Below are positions 49,233-58,880 of a DNA stretch of 64,000 bases, one piece after another. The notes below the pieces were generated by a model. It was given only the letters and a program-made list of their open reading frames with translations. It was not told where the DNA came from and ran no database searches. The translations under genes were made by a program, and so were the position numbers. Position 1 is the first letter of the stretch. Each line of letters opens with the position of its first letter. Origin of the DNA: Ketobacter sp. MCCC 1A13808 (GTDB lineage Bacteria > Pseudomonadota > Gammaproteobacteria > Pseudomonadales > Ketobacteraceae); contig NZ_VRKW01000003.1 in the NCBI RefSeq assembly GCF_009746715.1, forward strand, positions 186,001-250,000, given 5' to 3'.

Positions 49233-50654
49233 TCATTGAATTCCTTTTGGAAGGGTAAAGGTGTGACCCCGTAGCAGGCTTTTACCGCGTGCTTCTCCCG
49301 TGTACTCGTCGTGCTGGTAAATAGGTTTACCGCGTAGCCAGGTTTGCAACACCTTGCCTTGCAGGGTCTTTCCTAAATAAGGGCTGATCTTGTGCTTGTG
49401 TTTGATCGTCTCGGCAGTGACGGTTTGTGTCGCAGTGCAATCAAATACGCAAAAGTCCGCGTCATAACCTGTTGCGATTTGGCCTTTGAATGCGCCCAGT
49501 CCGGCGATTTCGGCGGGGCGTTGCGCCATCAGGCGGGTGATCTGAGTCAGATCAAAGCCGCGTTTCTGGCCCTCGGTCCAGATCAGAGCCAGGCCGAATT
49601 GCAAGGCCGAGATGCCGCCCCAGGCATCGCCGATATCGCCACTGTCGATCGCTTTTAGTTGGGGGGTGCAGGGACTGTGGTCCGAAACGATAAAATCAAT
49701 TACGCCGTCCTTTAAACCCTGCCAGAGACAATCACGGTTTTGATTTTCCCGGATCGGCGGGCAACATTTGTAAAGCGTCGCGCCATCCGGAATATCCTCC
49801 GACCACAAGGTGAGATAATGCGGGCAGGTCTCGACCGTTAGCAACAAGCCTTCATCCCGTGCTTGGGTAATCATGGGAATGGCATCGCTGGAAGACAGAT
49901 GTACGATGTGCGCACGGGGGGTTAAGCCTTCTTCGCGTAACGCCCGCATAACCCGGATCACCATAGCAATGGCGTCGTTTTCCCACTGGCGCGGCCGTGA
50001 TTGCAGAAAGCGGGAATAGGAACGACCGATTGCCTCCACTTCAGGTTGGCAATGTATATCCAGCTCGGCGTGTACCAGATGGGGTAACTCTGCGTTCGCC
50101 AAATGTCGCATTGCATCCTTTAATTGTTGCTCGTCCACCGCCTGAAATTCGTCAATACCGGAATGGATAGTGAAGGACTTTACACCCAATACTCCGGCCT
50201 TTAACAGATCAGGAAGGTCTGCAAGATTATCAGCAGTGGCACCTCCCCAATAACCGCAGTCGACCCAGATTTTGCTGTCCACTGCTTCCAGTTTGGCTGC
50301 CAGAGCTGCGTCGGAGATGGTGACGGGGACACAATTCAGGGGCATGTCCACCAGGGTCGCGATGCCACCGGCTGCCGCAGCGTGGGTCGCCGTATCAAAA
50401 CCTTCCCAATCAGTACGCCCAGGTTCATTCACATGCACGTGACTGTCCACCAGTGCCGGCATCAGTACGCCTTCGATTTCCAGCAACGGGCAGCCCGGGT
50501 CAGCCTCGTAGGCCAGAATAGACTGGATACGCTCGTTTTCTACCACCACGATTGCAGCTTGTTCGCCCTGGGGCGTTATGACCCGCTTGGCGCGCAGTGC
50601 AAAGGGTTTATTCAGATCGATCTTGCTGGTTGATGTGATTTCGGAAGCACTCAT
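49233..50654 (-). CDS. allB: Allantoinase
   Basis: A 473-residue cyclic amidohydrolase with metal motif DSHVHVNEPGRTDWEGF, the segment VHAELDIHCQ, HIVHLSS and VSDHSPCTP. It opens the allantoin ring to form allantoate. Length fits E. coli AllB (453 aa) with a slight N-terminal extension. The start overlaps the xdhC stop by 4 bases. The usual carboxylated Lys may be in GVKSFTIHSG. Confidence 0.95.
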   Translation of the reverse strand: MSASEITSTSKIDLNKPFALRAKRVITPQGEQAAIVVVENERIQSILAYEADPGCPLLEIEGVLMPALVDSHVHVNEPGRTDWEGFDTATHAAAAGGIATLVDMPLNCVPVTISDAALAAKLEAVDSKIWVDCGYWGGATADNLADLPDLLKAGVLGVKSFTIHSGIDEFQAVDEQQLKDAMRHLANAELPHLVHAELDIHCQPEVEAIGRSYSRFLQSRPRQWENDAIAMVIRVMRALREEGLTPRAHIVHLSSSDAIPMITQARDEGLLLTVETCPHYLTLWSEDIPDGATLYKCCPPIRENQNRDCLWQGLKDGVIDFIVSDHSPCTPQLKAIDSGDIGDAWGGISALQFGLALIWTEGQKRGFDLTQITRLMAQRPAEIAGLGAFKGQIATGYDADFCVFDCTATQTVTAETIKHKHKISPYLGKTLQGKVLQTWLRGKPIYQHDEYTGEARGKSLLRGHTFTLPKGIQ

Positions 50655-51538
50655 TGATCAAACGGTTCCTTGTATCCGATTTGCTTTTGCAGTGTGGGTT
50701 TTAATGCGATGGGAATCGCTTCAGCGTTGTCGCTTATCCCGAGTTCTCTGCGTTGTTGATAATGCGCAATAATTTGTCCGGCAATGGACACGGAAACTTC
50801 CATCGGGTGTTTTCCCGCTACGGTGTCCAGTCCGATAGGACACTGCATCTGGTCGATCACCGATTGTGGGAATCCCCAATACTGTAGCCGCATCCTGAAA
50901 CGCCGGGCTTTGGTTTCTGAGCCGATTACGCCAACATAAGCGGTGTCGTTGCGTTGCAATGCTGCTTCGGCAATGGCGTAATCCAGTGGGTGCAAGTGAG
51001 TCATGACGATGACGTAGGCACCCGGATTGAGGTGCGCAACTTCGTTTTCAGGCTGATCCGAAACGATCACCTTCACTCCATCCTGAATCGATGCTGGAAA
51101 TTCATCGGCGCGGCTGTCGATCCAGCGAATCTGCACCGGCAGTTGTGCCAGAATGGTGACCAGCGCCCGGGCCACGTGGCCGGCTCCGAACAAGGCTATT
51201 TGTACTTCGCTGGGAGCGAAGCATTCATAAAGTAATGTGACCCGGCCTCCGCAGCATTGTCCCAGCTTGGTACCCAAAGGGTATTCCTCCATGTGTTGAT
51301 GCTGTTTGCCTTGCGTTAACAATTCGCGGGCGGTTTTAATGGCCAAAAATTCCAGGTGCCCGCCGCCGATGGTCTCCACCGTACGGTCATGACTCACCAG
51401 CATTTTGGTGCCATTGTCTCGGGGCGACGAACCCTTAACATTAACGATGGTAACCAGGACATAACCTTCACCCTGTTGCTGTAGCTTGGCAGCCGCGCTA
51501 GCCCAGGTGCGTAGATGGTAATTCGATGAAGCAGTCAT
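50651..51538 (-). CDS. xdhC: Xanthine dehydrogenase accessory protein XdhC
   Basis: A 295-residue protein with an N-terminal XdhC/CoxI part (YVLVTIVNVKGSSPRDNGTK, GGGHLEFLAI, LGQCCGG) and a C-terminal Rossmann domain (IALFGAGHVARALVTIL). XdhC matures and inserts the sulfurated molybdenum cofactor into xanthine dehydrogenase. The structural genes xdhA and xdhB are not in the window. It overlaps allB by 4 bases and a small upstream frame by 4 bases. Confidence 0.93.
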   Translation of the reverse strand: MTASSNYHLRTWASAAAKLQQQGEGYVLVTIVNVKGSSPRDNGTKMLVSHDRTVETIGGGHLEFLAIKTARELLTQGKQHQHMEEYPLGTKLGQCCGGRVTLLYECFAPSEVQIALFGAGHVARALVTILAQLPVQIRWIDSRADEFPASIQDGVKVIVSDQPENEVAHLNPGAYVIVMTHLHPLDYAIAEAALQRNDTAYVGVIGSETKARRFRMRLQYWGFPQSVIDQMQCPIGLDTVAGKHPMEVSVSIAGQIIAHYQQRRELGISDNAEAIPIALKPTLQKQIGYKEPFDQ

Positions 51539-51747
51539 GATCGGACCTCATGGATGGGGCGAGATGCAGTATGAATAAGGCAGGTAGACCTAAGTGTACT
51601 TAAAAGCATTGATTCCGAAAGCAAACAAACGATTTCTTGCTGCGCTCGCACGAGGATAGTGCGCTCCGTGAATGCTTCGCTCAATGATAGCGCCCCCAAC
51701 CCGATTGCCTGTGGCGTGAACCGCGGCGCGGTTTCTTTCAACATCAT
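51535..51747 (-). CDS. Possible short protein preceding xdhC
   Basis: A 70-residue frame with AGGAGCGGG just before its ATG and an ATGA overlap with xdhC, both signs of a translated gene. The sequence (MMLKETAPRFTPQAIGLGAL) has no recognised family, signal or membrane segment, and could equally be a leader peptide or chance frame within the long 5' leader of the operon. Confidence 0.3.
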   Translation of the reverse strand: MMLKETAPRFTPQAIGLGALSLSEAFTERTILVRAQQEIVCLLSESMLLSTLRSTCLIHTASRPIHEVRS

Positions 51748-51890
51748 CCCGCTCCTGCCTTAAATGGCGACTGCCCTGTGGAATGGTCCGTTTTTCCCTG
51801 TCGACTTCGACCTTTACAAAGCCTTGAAAATACAGGAATTATTTCTTTTCAGTATGGGGGTGATCGAATTGCTTACGCGTCTTGGTCACC

Positions 51891-51919
51891 ATAGCACAGC
51901 CAAAATAAAACCTGTCCAA
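51891..51919 (-). promoter_or_regulatory. Probable promoter of the xdhC-allB-alc-uraD operon
   Basis: On the minus strand TTGGAC (51919-51914) and TGCTAT (51896-51891) are separated by 17 bases. The -35 element is inside the palindrome at 51911-51928, so a repressor there would block the promoter. The start point would be about 140 bases before the small frame at 51747. Confidence 0.5.
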
Positions 51920-51928
51920 CTGGACAGG
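51911..51928. promoter_or_regulatory. Purine-locus operator A
   Basis: CCTGTCCAACTGGACAGG is a near-perfect palindrome (extended by AA/TT on both ends) between the divergent xdhC operon and ABC transporter genes. An almost identical site lies at 59049-59066 in the other divergent intergenic region of this purine cluster, and a related one at 51974. Confidence 0.75.
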
Positions 51929-51973
51929 TTATTGCATATTGTTTGCCAACGCAGTCCCTGGAGTCAAGAAAGA

Positions 51974-51991
51974 CCTGACCAACTCGTCAGG
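51974..51991. promoter_or_regulatory. Purine-locus operator B (weaker copy)
   Basis: CCTGACCAACTCGTCAGG shares the arm arrangement and central CCAACT of operator A, with arms CCTGAC and GTCAGG. Its position is exactly 63 bases from operator A, six turns of B-DNA, which favours two regulator dimers on the same helix face. Confidence 0.55.
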
Positions 51992-52097
51992 ATTGTTTGG
52001 CCGCTTGGGGGCGACTTCAGGTGGAGATGAAATCTCATTTTGGCTTCGACATTTAGGTAAAACTTCACACAGACGGGTTTATTTTGACGGTATTGCT

Positions 52098-53753
52098 ATG
52101 ACTTCAGATGCATACAACGATGATTTGCCGGTGCCAGCCGGGGCCAACGAGTTGCCGATGCCTTCGCGCTTGGCGTTGCGCAATATCACCAAACAATACC
52201 CGGGCTGCCTGGCCAACGACCATATCAGTCTGGATATAGAACCGGGTGAAATACATGCGTTGTTGGGAGAAAACGGGGCCGGTAAAAGCACCCTGATGAA
52301 AGTGATCTATGGCTTAGTGAAACCGGATATCGGTACGCTTTATTGGAGAGGCCGGCAGCTGACCATCGCCGATCCCAGTCATGCACGCAGCCTGGGTATT
52401 GGCATGGTGTTTCAGCATTTTTCGTTGTTCGAAACCCTGACCGTGACGGAAAACATTGCGCTGGCTTTGGGCACTCCGGCACGGGAAATGAAATCACTGG
52501 GCGAACGCATCACGGACGTTTCCAGCAAATACGGCATGGCATTGAATCCCGATAGGCTGGTGCATACCCTGTCCATTGGTGAACGTCAGCGGGTGGAAAT
52601 AGTGCGCTGTCTGGTGCAGGAGATAAAGTTGCTGATTCTGGACGAACCGACCTCGGTGTTAACGCCACAAGAAGTGGACACCTTATTTATCACGCTACGA
52701 CAGTTGGCCAGGGAAGGCTGCAGTATTCTGTTTATCAGTCACAAGCTGAATGAAGTGAAAGCGCTGTGCGATAACGCCACGGTGTTGAGGGGGGGCAAGG
52801 TATCCGGTAACTGCAAACCGGCGGAGGAAACACCGGCCTCCATGGCGCGTTTGATGGTGGGGGACGATACCCCGATTTCAACAGAATACGCCAAGGCGGA
52901 AGGGGGCGAAGCCTTTTTAGAGGTAATGCAATTAAGTAAAGGGACCCATGACCCGTTCGGCACCCGGCTCAACAATATCAACCTGCAGGTGCGCAGCGGT
53001 GAAATCGTCGGGGTGGCCGGTGTTGCCGGTAACGGCCAGGAAGAATTACTGGCGGCGCTCAGTGGCGAAGAGCCGGTGAAGGAAGCTGGCGCAATCCAGT
53101 TGCAAGGTGTTGCGATCGGCAGCATGGGGCCGGCAGACCGGCGCCGACTGGGGGTGGCCTTTGTGCCGGAGGAGCGGTTGGGGCGGGGAGCGGTGCCCAA
53201 TATGAGTTTGCACGACAATGCGTTGCTCACGGGTTTCCTGACTGGCCTGGTGCGAAACGGAATGGTGGTTGGCGCCAAAGTGGATGCCTTCGCAAAGCAA
53301 ATCATTGATCGCTTTAAAGTGAAAGCGGCGGGTACACACAGTGAGGCACGCAGCTTATCTGGCGGCAATTTGCAGAAATTCATTATCGGCCGTGAAATTC
53401 TGCAAAATCCCAAATTGCTGATCGCATCGCACCCCACTTGGGGGGTCGACATCGGGGCGGCTGTGGCAATTCATGAGGCGATCATCGGTCTGCGGGACAA
53501 CGGCGCGGCCATTCTGGTGGTATCGGAAGACATTGATGAATTATTTCTGATTTCGGATCGCATCTGCGCACTCTGCGATGGCGAGCTTTCTGCATTAAAA
53601 GCAACCGCGGAAACGTCCATTGAGCAAGTGGGACGCTGGATGGCCGGCGATTTTGACGAGCAGGACGACAGCCTCAGTACAAAGCGGGCAGCAGTGACCC
53701 CGATTCATGCCCAGGGCAAGGCAGATGTGCAAGCGGAGAATCGAGTATGTTGA
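52098..53753 (+). CDS. Nucleoside/purine ABC transporter, double ATP-binding subunit
   Basis: A 551-residue protein with two ABC domains, as in the BmpA-associated nucleoside importers (NupO/YufO type). The first has Walker A LGENGAGKSTLMK, signature LSIGERQRVE and Walker B LLILDEPTSVL. The second has the modified loop GVAGVAGNGQEELL, signature LSGGNLQK and Walker B-like LLIASHPTWGVD. As in that family, the second domain lacks a full Walker A Lys-Ser pair. I chose ATG 52098; the frame starts at 51939, across the operators. Two permeases and a BMP protein follow. Confidence 0.92.
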   Translation: MTSDAYNDDLPVPAGANELPMPSRLALRNITKQYPGCLANDHISLDIEPGEIHALLGENGAGKSTLMKVIYGLVKPDIGTLYWRGRQLTIADPSHARSLGIGMVFQHFSLFETLTVTENIALALGTPAREMKSLGERITDVSSKYGMALNPDRLVHTLSIGERQRVEIVRCLVQEIKLLILDEPTSVLTPQEVDTLFITLRQLAREGCSILFISHKLNEVKALCDNATVLRGGKVSGNCKPAEETPASMARLMVGDDTPISTEYAKAEGGEAFLEVMQLSKGTHDPFGTRLNNINLQVRSGEIVGVAGVAGNGQEELLAALSGEEPVKEAGAIQLQGVAIGSMGPADRRRLGVAFVPEERLGRGAVPNMSLHDNALLTGFLTGLVRNGMVVGAKVDAFAKQIIDRFKVKAAGTHSEARSLSGGNLQKFIIGREILQNPKLLIASHPTWGVDIGAAVAIHEAIIGLRDNGAAILVVSEDIDELFLISDRICALCDGELSALKATAETSIEQVGRWMAGDFDEQDDSLSTKRAAVTPIHAQGKADVQAENRVC

Positions 53754-54835
53754 AGATGGAAAGACGTCAATCCTCCTCGGCCTGGATGCCGTACGTGTCG
53801 CCGTTGCTGGCTGGCGTGCTGACATTAATCAGCGGTGCTATCGTGTTTTCGGTGCTGGGGCAACCGCCGCTGTATGCGCTGAAAACATTTTTGATCACGC
53901 CGGTTGCCGACAGTTATGGGATCGCCGAACTGTGTGTGAAAGCCGGTCCGATTTTGCTGTGTGCGCTGGGACTGTCGGTGGCCTATCGTGCCAATGTATG
54001 GAATATTGGCGCCGAAGGGCAGCTGTTAATGGGAGGCTTGGCGGGCAGTGCATTGGCGGTGCAGTTTACCGATAGCGACAGTGTACTATTGCTGCCCATG
54101 GTTTTGATTTGTGGAATGGCCGCCGGTTTATTGTGGGCGGGCATTGCCGCTCTGTTGAAAACCCAATTCAACACCAATGAAATTCTGACCACCATCATGC
54201 TCAATTACATTGCGTTCAACTTACTGCAATACGCAGTGCACGGGCCGCTTAAAGATCCCCACGGTTTTAACTTTCCCGAATCGGCGATGTTCGCGGATGC
54301 AGCGCGGTTGCCTATTTTGTGGGAAGAAACCCGAGTCCATCTTGGAATAATACTCGCGTTGATTTCCAGTGCCGGTGTGTGGGTGTTGCTCAGTAAAAGT
54401 TTTATGGGGTACCAGATTCAAGTGCTGGGAAATGATGAGCGTGCTGCCCGTATGGCGGGTTACAAGCAAAAACGCCTGGTCTGGTTCGCATTGCTGCTAA
54501 GTGGTGGCCTGGCCGGGCTTGCCGGAGTGGGTGAAGTAGCCGGACCGATCGGCCAACTGGTTCCGCAAATCTCTCCCGGCTATGGTTATGCTGCAATTAT
54601 TGTCGCGTTTCTGGGGCGACTGCATCCGATCGGCGTGGTGTTGGCCAGCGTGTTGATGGCATTGCTTTATATGGGCGGAGAGATGGTGCAGATCGAATTG
54701 AATCTGCCTTTGGCGTTGACCGGAATGTTTCAGGGTATGTTGCTGTTTTATCTGCTGGCCTGCGATATGTTGATTCAATACCGCTTACGCTGGGTATCAC
54801 CAAACGTGGGCAACCTGGCTACTGCTTCAGATTGA
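53747..54835 (+). CDS. Nucleoside/purine ABC transporter permease (NupP-like)
   Basis: A 362-residue permease with about ten transmembrane segments. Typical family phrases are RANVWNIGAEGQLLMGGLAGSA and TNEILTTIMLNYIAFNLLQY, and an EAA-like loop GNDERAARMAGYKQ. It overlaps the ATPase gene by 7 bases. Together with the second permease it forms the heterodimeric membrane channel that imports purines or nucleosides. Confidence 0.93.
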   Translation: MLKMERRQSSSAWMPYVSPLLAGVLTLISGAIVFSVLGQPPLYALKTFLITPVADSYGIAELCVKAGPILLCALGLSVAYRANVWNIGAEGQLLMGGLAGSALAVQFTDSDSVLLLPMVLICGMAAGLLWAGIAALLKTQFNTNEILTTIMLNYIAFNLLQYAVHGPLKDPHGFNFPESAMFADAARLPILWEETRVHLGIILALISSAGVWVLLSKSFMGYQIQVLGNDERAARMAGYKQKRLVWFALLLSGGLAGLAGVGEVAGPIGQLVPQISPGYGYAAIIVAFLGRLHPIGVVLASVLMALLYMGGEMVQIELNLPLALTGMFQGMLLFYLLACDMLIQYRLRWVSPNVGNLATASD

Positions 54836-54848
54836 AAAGGGGAATCGC

Positions 54849-55775
54849 GTGGATCTGGATCTGATAAATAATGTTATGCAGGCGGCGGTGCGCACAGGCA
54901 CGCCATTGTTGCTGGTGGCGCTGGGCGAAACGGTTGCAGAAAAAAGTGGCGTGCTGAACCTGGGCCAGGAAGGCATGATGTTGGTGGGAGCGGTCATGGG
55001 CTTTATTGTCACTCTGACTACAGGTAGTTTATTTTTGGGTTTTGTGTGTGCCATTCTGGCGGGCATTGTTATGTCGATGCTGTTTGGATTGCTGACGCTG
55101 AAATTGAACTCAAATCAGTACGCCACCGGATTAGCACTGACTATTTTCGGAACCGGGCTATCTGCCTTCATTGGTGCCGGATACGTGGGTAAGCCCGTTG
55201 TTGGACTGGAACCCTTTGCTATTCCTCTGCTAAATGAGATTCCGGTGATCGGCAAAGCTTTTTTCCAGCAGGATCTGATTGTTTACGGCTCATTTTTTCT
55301 GACGGCTTTTTTGATGTGGTTTTTCAGCGGTTCCCGCGCCGGGTTAATTGTGAAAGCCGTAGGCGAGAGTCCGGATTCTGCCAATGCAATCGGATTGCCG
55401 GTGCTGCGCACGCGTTTTTTAGCGGTGGCTTTTGGTGGCGCAATGGCGGGTCTGGCCGGAGGCTATTTGTCGTTGGCTTACACTCCGTTATGGGCAGAAA
55501 ATATGAGTGCCGGTCGCGGTTGGATTGCGTTGGCGTTGGTGGTGTTCGCCAGTTGGCGCATCGGTCGGGTTATCTTGGGTGCGTATTTGTTTGGCTTGGC
55601 GAGCATTCTGCACCTGGTTGCGCAAGGGGTGGGCATTTCAGTATCCCCTAATCTGTTAGCCATGCTGCCGTACGTCGCGACCATTGTGGTGCTGGTAATG
55701 CTTTCCAGTAATGCCGCCCGCAATCGCTTATACGCGCCGGTGTCGTTAGGGCAACCGTTTTATAAAACCGGTTAG
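54849..55775 (+). CDS. Nucleoside/purine ABC transporter permease (NupQ-like)
   Basis: A 308-residue permease with about nine transmembrane segments, the LGETVAEKSGVLNLGQEGMM region and VGESPDSANAIGLPVLRTRF, a family-specific coupling loop. The GTG start at 54849 has AAAGGGGAATC upstream. It follows the NupP-like gene by 13 bases and ends before an 8-oxoguanine-deaminase-like gene. Confidence 0.93.
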   Translation: MDLDLINNVMQAAVRTGTPLLLVALGETVAEKSGVLNLGQEGMMLVGAVMGFIVTLTTGSLFLGFVCAILAGIVMSMLFGLLTLKLNSNQYATGLALTIFGTGLSAFIGAGYVGKPVVGLEPFAIPLLNEIPVIGKAFFQQDLIVYGSFFLTAFLMWFFSGSRAGLIVKAVGESPDSANAIGLPVLRTRFLAVAFGGAMAGLAGGYLSLAYTPLWAENMSAGRGWIALALVVFASWRIGRVILGAYLFGLASILHLVAQGVGISVSPNLLAMLPYVATIVVLVMLSSNAARNRLYAPVSLGQPFYKTG

Positions 55776-55822
55776 GCTTTCCTGACGTTTTAATTACCGC
55801 TTTACCGATAGGGCCGTGACCG

Positions 55823-57166
55823 ATGACACGACTTTGGATTAAGCAACCCCTGGACCTGCTTTGCGATGAAGACGGTGTCACCGGTCTGGTCGTCGAAGGG
55901 GGGTGTATCAGCGAATTGCTGACCCACGATAAGCCACCCGCGCAGCCCTGTGACGTCACCTTTGACGCCCGTGAACACGTGGTGGTGCCGGGTCTGGTTA
56001 ATTGCCATCATCATTTCTATCAAACCCTGACACGGGCACTACCGGCGGCGCTCAACCAGGAATTGTTTTCCTGGTTGAAAAACTTATATCCGGTTTGGGC
56101 TGGTCTGACTCCGTCGATGATTTCCCTTTCCAGTGAGTTGGCGCTGGCAGAGTTGATGCTGTCCGGATGTACACTGGCTGCCGATCACCACTATTTATTT
56201 CCGCAGGGCCTGGAAAGCGCCATTGATCTGCAGGTGGCGGCGGCGCAGAAACTCGGTATCCGGGTGGTGCTTACCCGTGGCTCCATGAGCCTGGGCGAAA
56301 AGGACGGCGGCTTGCCGCCGCAAACAGTGGTACAAACGGAACAAACCATTTTGGATGACAGTGAGCGATTAATCCGGACTCATCATCAAACCGGTGACGG
56401 CGCGATGGTGCAGATGGCCTTAGCGCCTTGTTCTCCGTTTTCTGTGACCACCGAAATCATGCGCGCCAGCGCTGATCTGGCGGCCCAATATCAAGTGGGG
56501 CTGCACACCCATCTGGCGGAAACCCTGGACGAAGAAGCATTCTGCCTGCAGCAATTCGGCCTGCGTACGGTGGATTATCTGGATTCGGTCAATTGGCTGC
56601 GTCCGGGCACCTGGTTAGCCCATGGCATTCACTTTAATGACGAGGAAATCGCCCGGCTGGGGGCTGCCAAAGTGGGCGTGTGCCACTGCCCCTGTTCCAA
56701 TATGGTGTTGGCATCGGGTATTTGTCGTGCCTGTGAATTGGAAGCGGCCGGTTGTCCGGTGGGTTTGGGTGTGGATGGATCGGCCTCGAATGATGGTTCC
56801 AATATGGTGGGTGAAGTACGTCAGGCCATGATGTTACAGCGGTTGCGTTATGGGGCCGCTGCGGTCAGTCATTTGGATGCCTGGCGGTGGGCCACCCAGG
56901 GCGGAGCCGCCGTATTGGGGCGCAGTGATACCGGTCGTATCGCGGCCGGATTACAGGCTGATCTGGCGCTATTCAAAATGGATGAGCTGCGGTTTTCCGG
57001 TAGCCACGAACCCCTGGCGGCACTGCTGTTATGTGGTGCCCAGAAAGCGGATCGGGTGATGGTGGGTGGCGAGTGGACCGTGATTGACGGAGAAATTCCG
57101 GGTCTGGACCGGCATAAACTGATGGCCGATCATTGGCAGGCCGCGCGCACTTTGGCCGACCGCTGA
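55823..57166 (+). CDS. 8-oxoguanine deaminase-type amidohydrolase
   Basis: A 447-residue amidohydrolase with metal motif VPGLVNCHHHFYQTLTRA, GLHTHLAETLDEE, WLAHGIHFND and GVDGSASNDGSNM. The double-His N-terminal motif plus the GVDGSASNDGSNM signature are those of bacterial 8-oxoguanine deaminases, which convert 8-oxoguanine to urate, though related aminohydrolases share parts. It lies in the transporter operon, so it would salvage oxidised purine into the PuuD route. Intact. Confidence 0.88.
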   Translation: MTRLWIKQPLDLLCDEDGVTGLVVEGGCISELLTHDKPPAQPCDVTFDAREHVVVPGLVNCHHHFYQTLTRALPAALNQELFSWLKNLYPVWAGLTPSMISLSSELALAELMLSGCTLAADHHYLFPQGLESAIDLQVAAAQKLGIRVVLTRGSMSLGEKDGGLPPQTVVQTEQTILDDSERLIRTHHQTGDGAMVQMALAPCSPFSVTTEIMRASADLAAQYQVGLHTHLAETLDEEAFCLQQFGLRTVDYLDSVNWLRPGTWLAHGIHFNDEEIARLGAAKVGVCHCPCSNMVLASGICRACELEAAGCPVGLGVDGSASNDGSNMVGEVRQAMMLQRLRYGAAAVSHLDAWRWATQGGAAVLGRSDTGRIAAGLQADLALFKMDELRFSGSHEPLAALLLCGAQKADRVMVGGEWTVIDGEIPGLDRHKLMADHWQAARTLADR

Positions 57167-57173
57167 TCCGGCT

Positions 57174-58880
57174 TTAGTGCTTTAATCCCCTGCGCAGGCA
57201 GGCCAGCGTCAGGGCCCAGAATTCAGAGAAATCATTGACCACGACATCCGGTTGATGGGGGAAACGTTGGTTGCCGGGAAATATTTTATGCAGCCAGGTC
57301 TGATCCCATTGCGCGCCGTTGAAAAATACACTGGTGAAGAGTCCGGTTTTGGCGGCAATGACGTCGGTCGTACTATCCCCCACGTACCAGACATTTTTTC
57401 CCGGTTGAAACCCCATTTCAGCAGCGGCTTTAATCAGTTGGTCCGGATGGGGCTTGCGATTGGGGGTGTCGTCTCCGCACACCATCACATCGAACAGATT
57501 GGCCCAGGTGCCGGCTTCAACGGCTTTGACTTCGTGCTCGAAAAACTCACGATCGCGATTGGTAATCATGCCCACTTTAAGGCCGATGGCGCGTAAGCCC
57601 AATAATACTTGGCGCACCCCTGCTTCAAACGGCAACACGGTACCAAAGTGATTGCGATAATGCAGATTGAAAATCGAGTGCGCGACTTTTTTGGCTTCGA
57701 GATTCTCACCGAACAACACCTCGAAAATATCCGTGCGCGAGATTTTGCGGTCTGCTTTTATTTTCGGGTGCAGTTGCGCGTAGTTTTTAACGTACTCAAC
57801 CAACTTGGCGTCATCCGGTGATTTACTCAGTTTGGAATCCACCAGTTGTTCCAGCAACCCGGTTTTCTTCAATTCCGGCAGCATATCGTCCACCGCGTGA
57901 TACATCGCGTCCAGTGTGTCGACCAAGGTGGCATGCCAGTCAAACAGAATTAAGTCGGGCAACGTTAAGCTGGCAACCGATGGATGCCAATCGGGTTCAA
58001 TGTGTTGCAATGGAGGTTGTGGCGGCGGGAAATAGGGCGGGCGTGCTTTTTCGACAATTTTTGGAAACGCAGTAGGGGCATTTTCCTGCACTTCCTGCAA
58101 CAAATCCATTAATTCGTCCAGGCTGTTGATGATGGCATCGGGCCGGGCTTTCGGATTGGCAGAGAATAATTCTTGCAGGTAATCCTGATCCCAGCAGCCA
58201 CCGTTATAAAAAATGGCGGTGACATCCGCATTGCGCGCGGTCACCATGTCCTGATAGCTGTCGCCCACATACCAGGTCTCGGGCCGCGGATAGGTATCTA
58301 TTTGTGCCAACGTATAACGAATGATTTGAGGATCGGGTTTATACAGGGTGACTTCATCGGCACAGGTGGTGATGTCAATCAACCGCGGCCAGGAGCCATC
58401 GTCTACCGTTCGTACTTCATGATCGAAAAATTCCCGGCTGCGATTGGTTGCTACGCCGATGGTGAGGCCCAGCCGCTTCAGGGCAAACAGATACTCCCGA
58501 ACACCTTCCTGAAATGGTTTTACCTTGCCGAAATAAGTGCGGTAATTTTTATTGTAAGCGCGGTGTGCGAGCGCTTTGGCTTCTTCATCATCACCGAAAA
58601 TCGCATTGAATATTTCAGTGCGGCTAACGCGGCGTTCCAGCAATATTTTCGGGTGTAGCTTGCGAAACAGACGGATATAGCGAACCAGTTTTATATCGTC
58701 TTTGGTTTTGCATTCCGATTCCGGCAGCAGCCGTTCCACCAGTCCCAACTCTTCAATTTTCTGTAGTGTATCCGTTAAGGCGGTGATCATGGCGTCCTGG
58801 GTGTCCACCAGGGTGCCGTGCCAGTCGAACAAAATGGTTTTTGGGGTGGGGAGCAAAGGAACGTTTTTCACCGGGTTCAA
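57174..58880 (-). CDS. Tandem double HAD-family hydrolase
   Basis: A 568-residue protein made of two homologous HAD domains (about 15-265 and 310-560). Each has motif I as FDWHGTLVDT and FDWHATLVDT, motif II in VATNRSREFF and MITNRDREFF, motif III Lys in YKPDP and RKPHPD, and motif IV YVGDSYQDM and YVGDSTTDV. The cap domains both contain LHPKI and a KKLAH-type helix. In both copies the usual second Asp of DxDGT is His. Converges on the deaminase gene with an 8-base gap. Divergent from the BMP gene, with the shared operator between. Confidence 0.9.
   Translation of the reverse strand: MNPVKNVPLLPTPKTILFDWHGTLVDTQDAMITALTDTLQKIEELGLVERLLPESECKTKDDIKLVRYIRLFRKLHPKILLERRVSRTEIFNAIFGDDEEAKALAHRAYNKNYRTYFGKVKPFQEGVREYLFALKRLGLTIGVATNRSREFFDHEVRTVDDGSWPRLIDITTCADEVTLYKPDPQIIRYTLAQIDTYPRPETWYVGDSYQDMVTARNADVTAIFYNGGCWDQDYLQELFSANPKARPDAIINSLDELMDLLQEVQENAPTAFPKIVEKARPPYFPPPQPPLQHIEPDWHPSVASLTLPDLILFDWHATLVDTLDAMYHAVDDMLPELKKTGLLEQLVDSKLSKSPDDAKLVEYVKNYAQLHPKIKADRKISRTDIFEVLFGENLEAKKVAHSIFNLHYRNHFGTVLPFEAGVRQVLLGLRAIGLKVGMITNRDREFFEHEVKAVEAGTWANLFDVMVCGDDTPNRKPHPDQLIKAAAEMGFQPGKNVWYVGDSTTDVIAAKTGLFTSVFFNGAQWDQTWLHKIFPGNQRFPHQPDVVVNDFSEFWALTLACLRRGLKH

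Noticed and set aside
52739-53452. 237-residue frame opposite the ABC ATPase gene
   Set aside because: Antisense shadow of the second ABC domain; no domain, signal or start context.
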